Shown: piece after piece, positions 24,950 to 33,654 of the stretch
Numbering within the stretch: the stretch's first letter is position 1
Layout: each line of letters opens with the position of its first letter
Assembly: GCF_900103545.1 (NCBI RefSeq)
Contig: NZ_FNHH01000035.1
Span: 1 to 39,039, forward strand
Direction of reading: 5' to 3'
Source of the DNA: Daejeonella rubra
GTDB taxonomy: Bacteria; Bacteroidota; Bacteroidia; Sphingobacteriales; Sphingobacteriaceae
DNA: 39,039 nt
Notes under the pieces: model-generated
The model's input: the letters and a program-made list of their open reading frames with translations, nothing else
Told to the model about the DNA's origin: nothing
Database searches by the model: none
Program-made: the position numbers and the translations under genes

Positions 24950-27181
24950 ATGAACCTTCAATGTAAATCTCTTTGGATAATATCAATAATGTTGATTTTT
25001 TCATTTTATGTTGAAGCTCAGGAAAACCGAACCCAGTCACAGGTAACAAACCGACCTGCTGTTCAAGCCAAATTATCTAATGCAGACCCGCTTATCGACG
25101 GTAAAATAATTGGCGATTCATTTTGGGAAAGCATTGAGCCCATTGGTGATTTAACACAAATCAAACCTAATATCGGAGCTCCTGCTTCCGAAAAGACGGT
25201 AATAAGGATTGCTTATACAGATAAAATGTTTTATGTGTCAGCTATCTGTTACCATACTGATCCGAAAGCAATAGTAGTTTCTGACTCAAGAAGAGATGCT
25301 GATCTGACGGATGATGATAGTTTTCTATTTATCCTCGACACCTATAACGATACTCAAAATGGTTTTTTATTCGGAACCAATGCAAATGGAATGGAATACG
25401 ATGCTCAAATTGATAACGAAGGCAAAGGAAGTAATAATACTAATCGCCAGCAAGGAGGTGTAATTGGTGGTATAAACTTAAACTGGGATGCAGACTGGGA
25501 TGTCAAGACTCATATTGGAGATTACGGATGGAGTGCAGAGTTTGCTATTCCATTGCGTTCCCTGAGATTTACAGCAGGTGAAAACCTGGTTTGGGGTATC
25601 AATTTTGAAAGGAACATCAGTAAAACTACTGAAACCGCTTACTGGGCAACAATTCCAATAGGTTTTGATCTGAAGAGATTGTCTATGGCCGGTAAGTTGA
25701 ATGGATTAATCCTCAAAAATCCAGGCAATTTCAAAATATTTCCATATGCACTTACTCAGGTAGTCAACAATAAGTCTATTGTGCCTGATAAAACTGATAC
25801 AAATTTTGAGGCCGGAATGGATTTGAAGTATAGTGTTACGCCTAGTCTGACAGTTGACTTAACCTATAATACTGATTTTGCTCAAGTTGAAGTAGATGAT
25901 GAGCAAGTTAATTTAGATCGATTCAATTTATTTTTTCCGGAAAAGAGGCCATTTTTCCTGGAAAATGCAGGTCAATTTACAGTGGGCAGTCCGGGCGAAG
26001 TAGATTTATTTTTTAGTCGTAAGATTGGGATTAGTGACAATGGAAATATTATACCGATCACAGGAGGAGGACGGGTTTCAGGTAAAATAGGGCAAACCAA
26101 TGTGGGATTATTAAGCATGTTTACAGACGATGTCCAAAGTCTGGGCATAGATAAGAATAGCTATAACATGGCCAGAGTAAATCACGATTTTCCAAAAAAC
26201 AGATCTTCAATTGGGGCGGCATTTATAAATAGAACAGGACTGGGAGAACGCAATGATGATTACAATCATGTCATGGCGGTAGATGGGAAATGGGGTCTGG
26301 GCCAAAAGGCACAAATCACTGGGTTTTTAGCTAAAAGTGCAACTCCCGGAATTACCGATTCTGATCATTCATATAAACTTCAGTTTAGTTATAATTGGGA
26401 AAGATGGGAACTTAGAGCTGCCTATACTGAATTAGGTGAAGGATTCAATCCGGAAGTAGGTTTTCTTCAAAGGAGTGCTTTCAGGAAACCTGAATTTTTT
26501 ATCCAGCACAGGTGGAGGCCGGATAATGTATTGAATCTGTTAGAACTTAGGCCTCATATCTCCTATAGACAATATGCCGATTTTAAAGGAAATCTAGTTA
26601 CGGGATACCTCCATATTGACAATCATTGGGTTTGGAAAAGCGGCCTGGAGATACATACAGGCATTAATTATACAACAGAAGGCGTTTTACAGGATTTTAA
26701 TTTATCGGGGGTTTTAGTGTCCAAATCAACATATAAACATAATGAAATGCAACTGGTCCTGATGACAAATCAAAACAAAGCAGTTTCATTGAATGCCCGA
26801 ACTATCGTAGGAGGATATTTTGGAGGAGATAGAATTGCGACAACAGCTACTGTAAAAGCTAGAGTTGGAGATAAATTGAATTCATCCGTCATTGTAAATC
26901 ACAATATATTAAATCTGCCAAACGGGGAATTGAAAGCTATTATACTTGGGAATCGTTTGGCTTACTCATTTACCCCGCGTATGTTTGTTCAGAGTTTAGT
27001 TCAATATAACAACAGGTCAAGAATTACTTCTGTAAATGCAAGATTTGGATGGCTTCAAAATGCAAATAATGGTTTGTTTGTAGTAGTCAATATCGTAAAA
27101 GACAAGGATTTGCTTGACCTCTTAGATACCCAGAGTCTGACATTGAAATACACACGTAGCTTTGATTTATTAAGTTTGTAA
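24950..27181 (+). CDS. DUF5916 outer-membrane protein with N-terminal CBM9-like domain
   Basis: A 743-residue exported protein with a signal peptide (to FSFYVEAQ). Residues about 38-235 form a family 9 carbohydrate-binding-like domain: PLIDGKIIGDSFWESI, IRIAYTDKMFYVSAICYHTD and DDDSFLFILDTYNDTQNGF. The rest (about 245-740) is the DUF5916 region, rich in alternating beta-strands like an outer-membrane barrel, including LDRFNLFFPEKRPFFLENAG. Proteins with this architecture are common in Bacteroidota; their role is uncertain, perhaps binding or uptake of carbohydrate or peptide. The last residues (YTRSFDLLSL) end in an aromatic/hydrophobic pattern consistent with an outer-membrane barrel strand. 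Confidence 0.92.
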   Translation: MNLQCKSLWIISIMLIFSFYVEAQENRTQSQVTNRPAVQAKLSNADPLIDGKIIGDSFWESIEPIGDLTQIKPNIGAPASEKTVIRIAYTDKMFYVSAICYHTDPKAIVVSDSRRDADLTDDDSFLFILDTYNDTQNGFLFGTNANGMEYDAQIDNEGKGSNNTNRQQGGVIGGINLNWDADWDVKTHIGDYGWSAEFAIPLRSLRFTAGENLVWGINFERNISKTTETAYWATIPIGFDLKRLSMAGKLNGLILKNPGNFKIFPYALTQVVNNKSIVPDKTDTNFEAGMDLKYSVTPSLTVDLTYNTDFAQVEVDDEQVNLDRFNLFFPEKRPFFLENAGQFTVGSPGEVDLFFSRKIGISDNGNIIPITGGGRVSGKIGQTNVGLLSMFTDDVQSLGIDKNSYNMARVNHDFPKNRSSIGAAFINRTGLGERNDDYNHVMAVDGKWGLGQKAQITGFLAKSATPGITDSDHSYKLQFSYNWERWELRAAYTELGEGFNPEVGFLQRSAFRKPEFFIQHRWRPDNVLNLLELRPHISYRQYADFKGNLVTGYLHIDNHWVWKSGLEIHTGINYTTEGVLQDFNLSGVLVSKSTYKHNEMQLVLMTNQNKAVSLNARTIVGGYFGGDRIATTATVKARVGDKLNSSVIVNHNILNLPNGELKAIILGNRLAYSFTPRMFVQSLVQYNNRSRITSVNARFGWLQNANNGLFVVVNIVKDKDLLDLLDTQSLTLKYTRSFDLLSL

Positions 27182-27300
27182 ATATTCTTACTAGCCCAAG
27201 GCCAGCGCATCCAATCTCATTATTTAAGCTTTTATTTCCCTTGGCACCCTCACATGCTTAAGAAATGATGTATCTATTTCGGTTTTTTAAATTACAGAAT

Positions 27301-27750
27301 ATGTCTATGAAATATCTATTCATCTTTTTACTGTATATCCCTTATTCTGCAAATGCGCAGGATATGTCGGACAATACCTTTTATAATTCTTTTATGAAGT
27401 ACTTCAAATTAAGCGCCCCTCGCGAGCGGTTTATGGCCGGGTTTTCACTCCATTCTATCAGGATGAAAACTAATTCCAAGGGAGTGATTGTAAGCTATGA
27501 ACCTAGCCTTAATATCGATAGTATTTTATTAAAAGATATCGATATGGCGTTTCGCCAGGTGGACAAAGCCGGCTTGAAAACCTTTAAGTACCGTAAGAAA
27601 ACCTTGATCCTGCCGATTATGGTGATCAGAGGAAATCCAAGCGGGGTCGACATTGGAATGTGGCAATATGAAAAGGAGCTGCGGTCGAATATTGTTTTAC
27701 TTTCCCCGCTTATTTATTTAATGAGCTCAATGAAGCCCATTGTTAACTGA
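27301..27750 (+). CDS. Small secreted protein of unknown function
   Basis: About 149 residues from ATG 27301. An ATG at 27265 would place 12 extra residues before the signal peptide MKYLFIFLLYIPYSANAQ, so the later start is preferred. The mature part has no domain I recognise. Its visible pattern (an alpha-helical start, then SKGVIVSYEPSLNIDSILLK and a repeated beta pattern) faintly recalls TonB-C-like domains, but I do not claim that. It lies between the DUF5916 gene and another small secreted protein on the same strand, and a common operon is possible but the gaps (about 120 and 146 bases) argue for separate units. Confidence 0.7.
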   Translation: MSMKYLFIFLLYIPYSANAQDMSDNTFYNSFMKYFKLSAPRERFMAGFSLHSIRMKTNSKGVIVSYEPSLNIDSILLKDIDMAFRQVDKAGLKTFKYRKKTLILPIMVIRGNPSGVDIGMWQYEKELRSNIVLLSPLIYLMSSMKPIVN

Positions 27751-27848
27751 GTGACTGGTTAATTCGTTTTGTAATAATGTTAGGAGGAACAAAGAATCTC
27801 ATAATTACTCAAGCCAAAGAGAATCCAACTATATAGGTATAAGGTAAT

Positions 27849-27874
27849 TAATAAATATTTTTTTATATTTATTA
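27849..27874. repeat. Perfect 10-base-arm AT hairpin upstream of the 27897 gene
   Basis: Arms TAATAAATAT (27849-27858) and ATATTTATTA (27865-27874) around six T. It is entirely A/T, so it is thermodynamically weak. It may act in transcription of the gene starting at 27897, 22 bases downstream. Confidence 0.35.
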
Positions 27875-27896
27875 TTCGCTAAAAAAACGCTCCATC

Positions 27897-28379
27897 ATGT
27901 CGAAAAGATTTTTATGCCTCCTGCTTATTCTAGCCGCAATTGAAGCCCCCGCACAAACTTCACGCCTCAGGCTAACCGCTCCCCTTAACGGCAGCACAGT
28001 GAATTCAAATCAGCGAATGTTATTTACCTGGCTGCAGCCTATGCCGGTCGGAAGTGATCAAATCCATAAGTTCAAAATTGTTGAGATCCTGGGCGACCAG
28101 TCGCCCGAGCAAGCGTTCAGGGGGAATAAACCTATTTTCGAAAAGGACAGCATCATTTACTTACGTATTAATAAACCCCATTTCGAGAAAGACAGCCTCA
28201 AAGAACTGACCCTAAATGCCCGGTTAGGTGCAGGTAAAAGATTTGCCTGGAGCATACAGGTATTTAACAGAGACGGAAAGCTGATTGGCGGCAACGGTGC
28301 GAGTGATATTTTTATGTTTCGGACTGCAAATGGTGAAGTACCTGTTAAATTGGATGGTGTGCAACGGAAGCAGAATTAA
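27897..28379 (+). CDS. Small secreted protein with an Ig/fibronectin-like fold
   Basis: A 160-residue protein with a signal peptide (MSKRFLCLLLILAAIEAPAQ). The mature part begins RLTAPLNGSTVNSNQRMLFT, the typical opening of secreted fibronectin III/Ig-like domains in Bacteroidota, and continues with FTWLQPMPVGSDQIHKFKIV, RFAWSIQVFNRDGKLIGGNG and a SDIFMFRT end. It probably serves as an extracellular or periplasmic binding or structural domain. The specific function is unknown. It is immediately followed by the peptidase gene fragment. Confidence 0.75.
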   Translation: MSKRFLCLLLILAAIEAPAQTSRLRLTAPLNGSTVNSNQRMLFTWLQPMPVGSDQIHKFKIVEILGDQSPEQAFRGNKPIFEKDSIIYLRINKPHFEKDSLKELTLNARLGAGKRFAWSIQVFNRDGKLIGGNGASDIFMFRTANGEVPVKLDGVQRKQN

Positions 28380-28413
28380 TGCCGGATTAAAAAGGAAGAG
28401 GGTGTGTTGTCCC

Positions 28414-28729
28414 GAATACCTCCCAACATTTCGGACAGGCTGATGGTATCGATCATACCGACTACGAGGAATTGACTCAAAAAATTTCAGCATCAAATAA
28501 GGCCAGAGTGGTTTCTGCTGCAGATCTGGCGATAGGATGGTTAGAAACAAGAACTCCACGTGAAATGCAGATCTATCCTCAATTAAACAGCATAACCCAT
28601 AAGATTATTGCGGAAGGATTTAGCAGCAAGGTGATCACACCCGGCATTTCCACGAGCGAAGATCTCGTTTGGTGGTTCAGGCAGAAAGTGAATGATATGG
28701 GATTACTGCAAATCAGACAAAACCATTAA
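28414..28729 (+). pseudogene. Fragment of a second M24 peptidase gene
   Basis: Bases 28414-28705 align without gaps to 31158-31449, inside the intact M24 peptidase gene (codons about 142-238, mostly the N-terminal creatinase-like domain, none of the metal ligands). I counted 26 differences in 292 bases. In 96 codons, 14 changes are synonymous and 8 alter an amino acid conservatively (F/I, S/A, K/R, I/V, S/A, V/I, A/G, T/S). The frame is open from 28391 to the TAA at 28727 but has no suitable start codon upstream of the homologous part. Beyond 28705 the sequence is unrelated, so both ends are truncated. Confidence 0.8.
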
Positions 28730-28780
28730 TAGTTATTAATTTCCCTTTAGGTATGAAAAAAGGAGTTTTGCCAATTAATT

Positions 28781-30313
28781 TTACCTGACTATATCAGTCA
28801 CTACTTTATAGGATGGATCTTCCCATAAATTCACATCAATTATGGCTTCCGCATTTTTAAGCAGTTGCTTACAATCGGGACTTAAATGCTTTAAATGAAC
28901 TTTTTTACCTACTTTATGGTAGCGTTCTGTTATTTTATTCAGTGCTTCAATTGCCGACATGTCTACAACCCTGCTCTCAGCAAAATCAATAATTACTTCA
29001 TCAGGATCACTTAAAACATCAAATTTCTCATTAAAGGCAGCAACAGAACCGAAAAATAAAGGGCCATATATTTCGTAGTGTTTCACACCATGATCATCAA
29101 TTGATTTTCTTGCCCTGATACGTTTAGCATTATCCCAGGCAAATACCAGAGCAGCAATTACAACCCCTATTATTACAGCAAGAGCCAGATTATGCAAGAA
29201 CACCGTAACCAAAGTAACCATCACCATCACAAAAATATCCGATTTCGGCATTTTGGTAAAAGTTTTCAGACTTGCCCACTCAAAGGTTCCGATTGCAACC
29301 ATGATCATCAATCCGGTTAATGCAGCCATTGGAACCTTCTCAATTAAAGAGGACCCGAACATAACAAAAACGAGCAGCATTACTGAAGCCACAATACCTG
29401 ACAATCTTGCTCTTGCACCATTCGATACATTAATTAAGCTTTGACCGATCATTGCACAACCGCCCATTCCTGAGAAAATACCTGATAAAATATTTGCAGC
29501 ACCCTGGGCAACAGCTTCTTTATTTCCTCTGCCCCTTGTTTCAGTAATTTCATCTACAATATTGAGTGTCAGCAAACTCTCAATCAAGCCAACTCCGGCA
29601 ACTATTATGGCAAATGGAAATATAATTTGAAGAGTTTCCAGCGTAAATGGAACCATTGGGATGTGAAAAGGTGGGAAAGTTCCTTTGATCGATGCAATAT
29701 CTCCAACAGTTTTTGTGTCGATCCCGAAAAAAGCTACGAGGCCAAATATTTTCAAAATTGCAGCAAGTGATGCTGGAATAACCTTTGTGACTTTAGGAAG
29801 TCCATAAATAATAGCCATTGTTAGCAGGACCAATCCTAACAAGATATAAAGGGTATTTCCTGTTAACCAATTACCTGAAATATCCTTAAACTGATCTAAT
29901 TGCGACATGAAAATGATAATTGCTAATCCGTTGACAAACCCGAAGATCACAGGATGAGGAACCAGTCGAATTAACTTACCCAAACGTAAAAAACCTGCTG
30001 TCATCTGTATTATTCCTGCCAATACAACCGCTGCAAACACATACTCCACACCATGTGATTTTGCTAATACAACAATCACAACGGCAACCGCTCCTGTTGC
30101 ACCTGATATCATGCCCGGACGCCCACCAAAAATGGAAGTAACCAGGCCCATTACAAATGCAGCATAAAGTCCGGTAAGTGGTGATAAACCGGCAATCAAT
30201 GCGAAAGCAACAGCTTCCGGGACTAGTGCAAGCGCTACTGTAAGTCCTGATAAAATTTCTGTTTTATAGTCGACCTTTTGTTTTAAGTCAAAGAGATTTA
30301 AATATTTAGTCAT
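28781..30313 (-). CDS. SulP family anion transporter with C-terminal STAS domain
   Basis: About 510 residues from the ATG at 30313. An ATG at 30349 would add 12 residues that break the family start MTKYLNLFDLKQKVDYKTEI. About ten to twelve membrane helices occupy residues 20-400, including the SulP motif ALVPEAVAFALIAGLSPLTG and FGGRPGMISGATGAVAVV. A STAS domain follows (about 415-500; YGPLFFGSVAAFNEKFDVL, VIIDFAESRVVDMSAIEALN). SulP proteins move sulfate, bicarbonate or other anions across the inner membrane, often with sodium or protons. The substrate cannot be read from the sequence; no carbonic anhydrase or sulfur gene lies beside it. It is divergent from the M24 peptidase gene. Confidence 0.94.
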   Translation of the reverse strand: MTKYLNLFDLKQKVDYKTEILSGLTVALALVPEAVAFALIAGLSPLTGLYAAFVMGLVTSIFGGRPGMISGATGAVAVVIVVLAKSHGVEYVFAAVVLAGIIQMTAGFLRLGKLIRLVPHPVIFGFVNGLAIIIFMSQLDQFKDISGNWLTGNTLYILLGLVLLTMAIIYGLPKVTKVIPASLAAILKIFGLVAFFGIDTKTVGDIASIKGTFPPFHIPMVPFTLETLQIIFPFAIIVAGVGLIESLLTLNIVDEITETRGRGNKEAVAQGAANILSGIFSGMGGCAMIGQSLINVSNGARARLSGIVASVMLLVFVMFGSSLIEKVPMAALTGLMIMVAIGTFEWASLKTFTKMPKSDIFVMVMVTLVTVFLHNLALAVIIGVVIAALVFAWDNAKRIRARKSIDDHGVKHYEIYGPLFFGSVAAFNEKFDVLSDPDEVIIDFAESRVVDMSAIEALNKITERYHKVGKKVHLKHLSPDCKQLLKNAEAIIDVNLWEDPSYKVVTDIVR

Positions 30314-30735
30314 ATGTATATAATTGATTTTCAAGTTATTGGTAATCAATATCCCATGTTAGGTAACTAAGTTTTCCTAATGAAAATCTCTGTAAAAAAA
30401 GGTCTTTTATAGAGTCTCAGAAAATGAGAATTGATTAAATCACGGGGAATGCAAATCTAAAAATTATTCAATGAAAATTGATTTGTCGAAATGAATAACT
30501 CAAATTTATTCAAAAAGCTTCTTTTATGTGCAATTAAGCACATGCTTTTGAAAAACAAATCCTGAATTCTAAGGGCAGCAAAATTTGAATATTTTAGGAT
30601 CCAAAAATTAAAAATAGATTGCAGGTAATTTATGATAATTTCGATTGAATAGATATTGAGCATATCTGAATCGATTAATAATTCAAGAAAAAACATAAAC
30701 AGTTGAATAAAAAGAATTAGACACATATTTTAAAT
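30314..30735. other. Divergent gene-free region between SulP and M24 peptidase genes
   Basis: A 422-base very AT-rich region. One small inverted repeat is visible at 30526-30543 (ATGTGC, AATTAA, GCACAT). I found no convincing promoter pair, no RNA gene and no coding frame. An ATG-started minus-strand frame at 30457-30726 is composed of low-complexity hydrophobic and phenylalanine-rich sequence, typical of AT-rich noise. Confidence 0.5.
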
Positions 30736-32073
30736 ATGATAAAGAAACTATCCGGATTAATTGCCTTCATTCTGATCGCCATTACTGCACATGCACAAAT
30801 ATTACCACTGAAAGAGCAGGCCAGAATTATCGATGAAGTATTGGCTGACAGATTCAATAATCTCCTGCCCTCACTCATGGAAAAAAACAAGATCGATATG
30901 TGGGTGATCGTTTCAAGGGAATATAATGAAGATCCGGTTATCAGAACCATGCTTCCTGCAACCTGGTTAAATGCCAGACGCCGAACCATTCTTGTATTTT
31001 ATAATAACCCGAAAACTAAGGTATTTAAGAAAATAGCCATAGCCAGATACAACGTTGGTGATGAGATTGAAGCTCAATGGGATATGAAAAAATTCCCGGA
31101 CCAATGGGATGCATTGAATGATATAATTGGGCAATATAAACCTGAAAAAATAGCCTTGAATACCTCCCAACATTTCGGACAGGCTGACGGCATCGATCAT
31201 ACCGATTACGAGGAGTTGACACAAAAATTTTCAGCATCAAATAAGTCAAAAATAGTTTCTGCTTCTGATCTGGCGGTGGCATGGTTAGAAACCAGAACAC
31301 CTCGTGAAATGCAGATCTATCCTCAATTGAACAGCATAACCCATAAAATCATAGCGGAAGGATTTAGCAGCAAAGTGATCACACCCGGTATTACCACGAG
31401 CGAAGATCTCGTTTGGTGGTTCAGGCAGAAAGTGAATGATATGGGATTATCCACCTGGTTTCATCCTTCAGTCAATATCCAAAGAAATGACAATGTCGCC
31501 TTTGATCATTTAAAAGCATTTTCAAAAGAATCGAAAGATCAGGATAATGTGATCAGGACTGGTGATCTGCTGCATGTAGATTTTGGCATTAGCTACCTTC
31601 GATTAAATACCGATGTTCAGGAGCATGCCTATGTACTTGCACCGGGAGAAAAGGCAGCACCCTCCTATTTAACTGAAGGATTATCAAAAGCAAACCGCTT
31701 ACAGGATATCTTAACCAATCAGTTCAAAGAAAACAGAACCGGTAACCAGATTCTGGCAGCTGCCCTGGATCAGGCAAAACAAGAAAATATCAATGGAACG
31801 ATCTATACCCACCCTCTTGGCTTTCATGGACATGCTGCAGGGCCAACGATCGGATTATGGGATCAGCAAAATGGTGTTCCCGGTAGCGGTGATTATCCCA
31901 TGCATTACCAAACAGCCTATTCCATTGAATTAAATGCGGCTGTCGACGTGAAAGAATGGAATAAGCCGGTGCGATTTATGCTGGAACAAAATGGCTATTT
32001 TGATAAAAACGGGTTCTGGTACATTGATGGGCGCCAGACTAAATTGCATTTAGTGGGTGGCGAGAATAACTAA
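30736..32073 (+). CDS. Secreted M24 family metallopeptidase (Xaa-Pro aminopeptidase-like)
   Basis: A 445-residue protein with a signal peptide (MIKKLSGLIAFILIAITAHA). The N-terminal half (about 25-240) is the creatinase/prolidase N domain. The C-terminal half is the pita-bread fold with all five metal-ligand positions of the family: Asp282 in LLHVDFG, Asp293 in RLNTD, His364 in GFHGHAAGP, Glu398 in SIELN and Glu417 in LEQNGYF. It should remove N-terminal residues from peptides, probably in the periplasm. The part from codon 142 to 238 is also present as a fragment 2.7 kb upstream. It is divergent from the SulP gene. Confidence 0.93.
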   Translation: MIKKLSGLIAFILIAITAHAQILPLKEQARIIDEVLADRFNNLLPSLMEKNKIDMWVIVSREYNEDPVIRTMLPATWLNARRRTILVFYNNPKTKVFKKIAIARYNVGDEIEAQWDMKKFPDQWDALNDIIGQYKPEKIALNTSQHFGQADGIDHTDYEELTQKFSASNKSKIVSASDLAVAWLETRTPREMQIYPQLNSITHKIIAEGFSSKVITPGITTSEDLVWWFRQKVNDMGLSTWFHPSVNIQRNDNVAFDHLKAFSKESKDQDNVIRTGDLLHVDFGISYLRLNTDVQEHAYVLAPGEKAAPSYLTEGLSKANRLQDILTNQFKENRTGNQILAAALDQAKQENINGTIYTHPLGFHGHAAGPTIGLWDQQNGVPGSGDYPMHYQTAYSIELNAAVDVKEWNKPVRFMLEQNGYFDKNGFWYIDGRQTKLHLVGGENN

Positions 32074-32191
32074 ATTTCCCCGACTCACTTTTATCATAAA
32101 AGCTACCAATCCAACCAATACAAAATGCTCTTAAACTAACGATTGACAGTAAGCACAAAATGTGAATACTTTAAAAATTGAAATCCAAAAA

Positions 32192-32223
32192 TTTGCAAAT
32201 TGTTAACTTTTGAGTTAACTTTG
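32192..32223 (+). promoter_or_regulatory. Promoter and repeat operator of the HigBA-like pair
   Basis: TTTG (32192-32195), 20 bases, then TAACTTTG (32216-32223), an exact match to TAnnTTTG. Two GTTAAC hexamers (32202-32207 and 32214-32219), six bases apart, form an 18-base inverted repeat that overlaps the -7 element. This is the expected position for repression by the antitoxin. Confidence 0.6.
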
Positions 32224-32227
32224 TACT

Positions 32228-32575
32228 GTGAAAACTGAACGACAAATAATTTTCTATAAACACTATTTTCAAGACTTCTATCTGGAACAGTCTGAAAAAG
32301 TGCAAGAAAAAATTGAGTTTGTTTTCAAAATTGTAAAAACTGTACAAAATGTTCCAAAAAAATTTCTTGAACATATGACAGGAACTGATGGTCTTTATGA
32401 AATCAGAATAGAATATGAAGGCAATATTTATCGAATATTTTGTTGTTTCGACAAAGGTAATTTAGTCTTGTTGTTTAATGGTTTCCAAAAGAAAACCCGG
32501 AAAACACCAAAGAAAGAAATTGATTTGGCTCAGAAACTAAAAGACGAATATTTTAACGCAAAAAAGAAAAGGTAA
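32228..32575 (+). CDS. Type II toxin, HigB/Gp49-like (RelE superfamily)
   Basis: A 115-residue toxin-like protein beginning with GTG. A TAA stands four codons upstream in frame and no ATG occurs before codon 50, so the GTG is nearly forced. Family features are FYKHYFQDFYLEQSEKVQEK, VQNVPKKFLEHMTGTDGLYE and the strand segment IRIEYEGNIYRIFCCFDKGN followed by LVLLFNGFQKKTRKTP. Such proteins cleave mRNA on ribosomes in the cytoplasm. The order toxin-antitoxin is characteristic of HigBA. The start is only about five bases after the -7 element, so the message may be leaderless. Lysine-rich codon use and a compact module between unrelated genes suggest a mobile origin. Confidence 0.88.
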   Translation: MKTERQIIFYKHYFQDFYLEQSEKVQEKIEFVFKIVKTVQNVPKKFLEHMTGTDGLYEIRIEYEGNIYRIFCCFDKGNLVLLFNGFQKKTRKTPKKEIDLAQKLKDEYFNAKKKR

Positions 32576-32883
32576 TGAATAATAAAATCGAAATAAGAGA
32601 TGCTAAAAACTTTGATGAGTTATTAGATATCAAATACGGAAAAATTGGCGCTGAAAAACGTGACACATTTGAAGAGAAAGCTCAGTATTTTGTAATTAGC
32701 GCAATGTTGAAAGAAGCTCGGAAAGAAGCAAATATGACACAAGAACAATTAGCTGAAAAGGTAGGCACGAAGAAAAGTTATATCTCAAGGCTTGAAAATG
32801 GAAAATGCGATATTCAACTTTCTACACTCTACAGAATATTTGAATTTGGACTTGGAAAAAAAATCAACCTATTATTTTCCTAG
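32575..32883 (+). CDS. HigA-like antitoxin / XRE regulator
   Basis: A 102-residue DNA-binding protein. Its ATG overlaps the toxin stop by one base (TAATG), so the two are translationally coupled. The N-terminal part (1-44) is the probable toxin-binding region. The XRE helix-turn-helix follows (about 45-100: LKEARKEANMTQEQLAEKVG, KKSYISRLENGKCDIQLSTL). It should neutralise the toxin and repress the shared promoter at the GTTAAC inverted repeat. Its stop codon shares the palindrome CTAG at 32880-32883 with the stop of the convergent metallophosphoesterase gene. Confidence 0.9.
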   Translation: MNNKIEIRDAKNFDELLDIKYGKIGAEKRDTFEEKAQYFVISAMLKEARKEANMTQEQLAEKVGTKKSYISRLENGKCDIQLSTLYRIFEFGLGKKINLLFS

Positions 32884-33653
32884 AACCCTCTTCTTAACAT
32901 ATCAGCGAATTCATTTGGCAAAGGGCTGTCTTCTACAGCCTTTGCCGCTTTTTCCACATCATACTCAAACCTCACAAATTCAACATCAATGGCATTCTTA
33001 TCCAGTTTGCTTGATTCAGGATTTAGGGTTAAAATCACGTAGCATCCCCTCGGATCAGCATCCTTTGGTTTGCCTACGGAACCAATATTAATGGCATGAC
33101 GATAGTTCTGACCTTCTGATTCAATTGCAGGCAAAACCCGATAATAAGGTTTATGCGTATGTCCGAAACACAGGATATCCGCATCAGCATCTTCCAGGAT
33201 TCGCATTAAACTTTTCTCTTCACGATCTTCAAAAAGATACTCATTGATCTTCCTCGGACTACCATGAACAAGCAGCAGATTCATCTGATCCTTGTTCAAT
33301 TTAAATTCGACACGTATATGTGAGGGTAAAGTCCTTAGGTAGTTGCGCTCCTTAGGTTTCACCAGATGATTGGTATAAGAGATAGAGATCTTTCCCATAT
33401 CCTTTTCAGGATCCGTTTTATAGGCGCATCCGCATTCATCGCTCATCAAACCAATGCCTTCATCATAATTTCCTGCAATGGTGGGAATACCTCTTCTTCT
33501 GATCTCATTGACCACCTCATTGGGCCAGACATTGTATCCTACAAGATCACCAAGGCAATAAATGGCATCCACATCCTGCTCATCAATGCTATTTAAACAT
33601 GCTTCCAGAGCTGGTAAATTTGCATGTATGTCCGAAAATAGTGCAATTCTCAT
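32880..33653 (-). CDS. Calcineurin-like metallophosphoesterase (YfcE/MJ0936-like)
   Basis: A 257-residue cytoplasmic enzyme with the full dinuclear-metal signature: DIHAN (Asp8, His10), LGDLVGYN, GNYDEG, LVHGSP and FGHTHKP. The substrate is unknown; relatives cleave phosphodiesters or phosphomonoesters. It begins one base after the ACR3 stop codon, so it is the second gene of the arsenite-exporter operon. Genes of this family do occur in bacterial ars clusters, which fits a resistance or phosphate-ester role. Its stop codon overlaps the antitoxin stop of the convergent toxin-antitoxin module by four bases. Confidence 0.94.
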   Translation of the reverse strand: MRIALFSDIHANLPALEACLNSIDEQDVDAIYCLGDLVGYNVWPNEVVNEIRRRGIPTIAGNYDEGIGLMSDECGCAYKTDPEKDMGKISISYTNHLVKPKERNYLRTLPSHIRVEFKLNKDQMNLLLVHGSPRKINEYLFEDREEKSLMRILEDADADILCFGHTHKPYYRVLPAIESEGQNYRHAINIGSVGKPKDADPRGCYVILTLNPESSKLDKNAIDVEFVRFEYDVEKAAKAVEDSPLPNEFADMLRRGF

Positions 33654-33654
33654 A

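Noticed and set aside
30457..30726. 89-codon minus-strand frame in the SulP/peptidase gap
   Set aside because: Phenylalanine/isoleucine-rich low-complexity sequence typical of AT-rich noise; no homology pattern and no start context.
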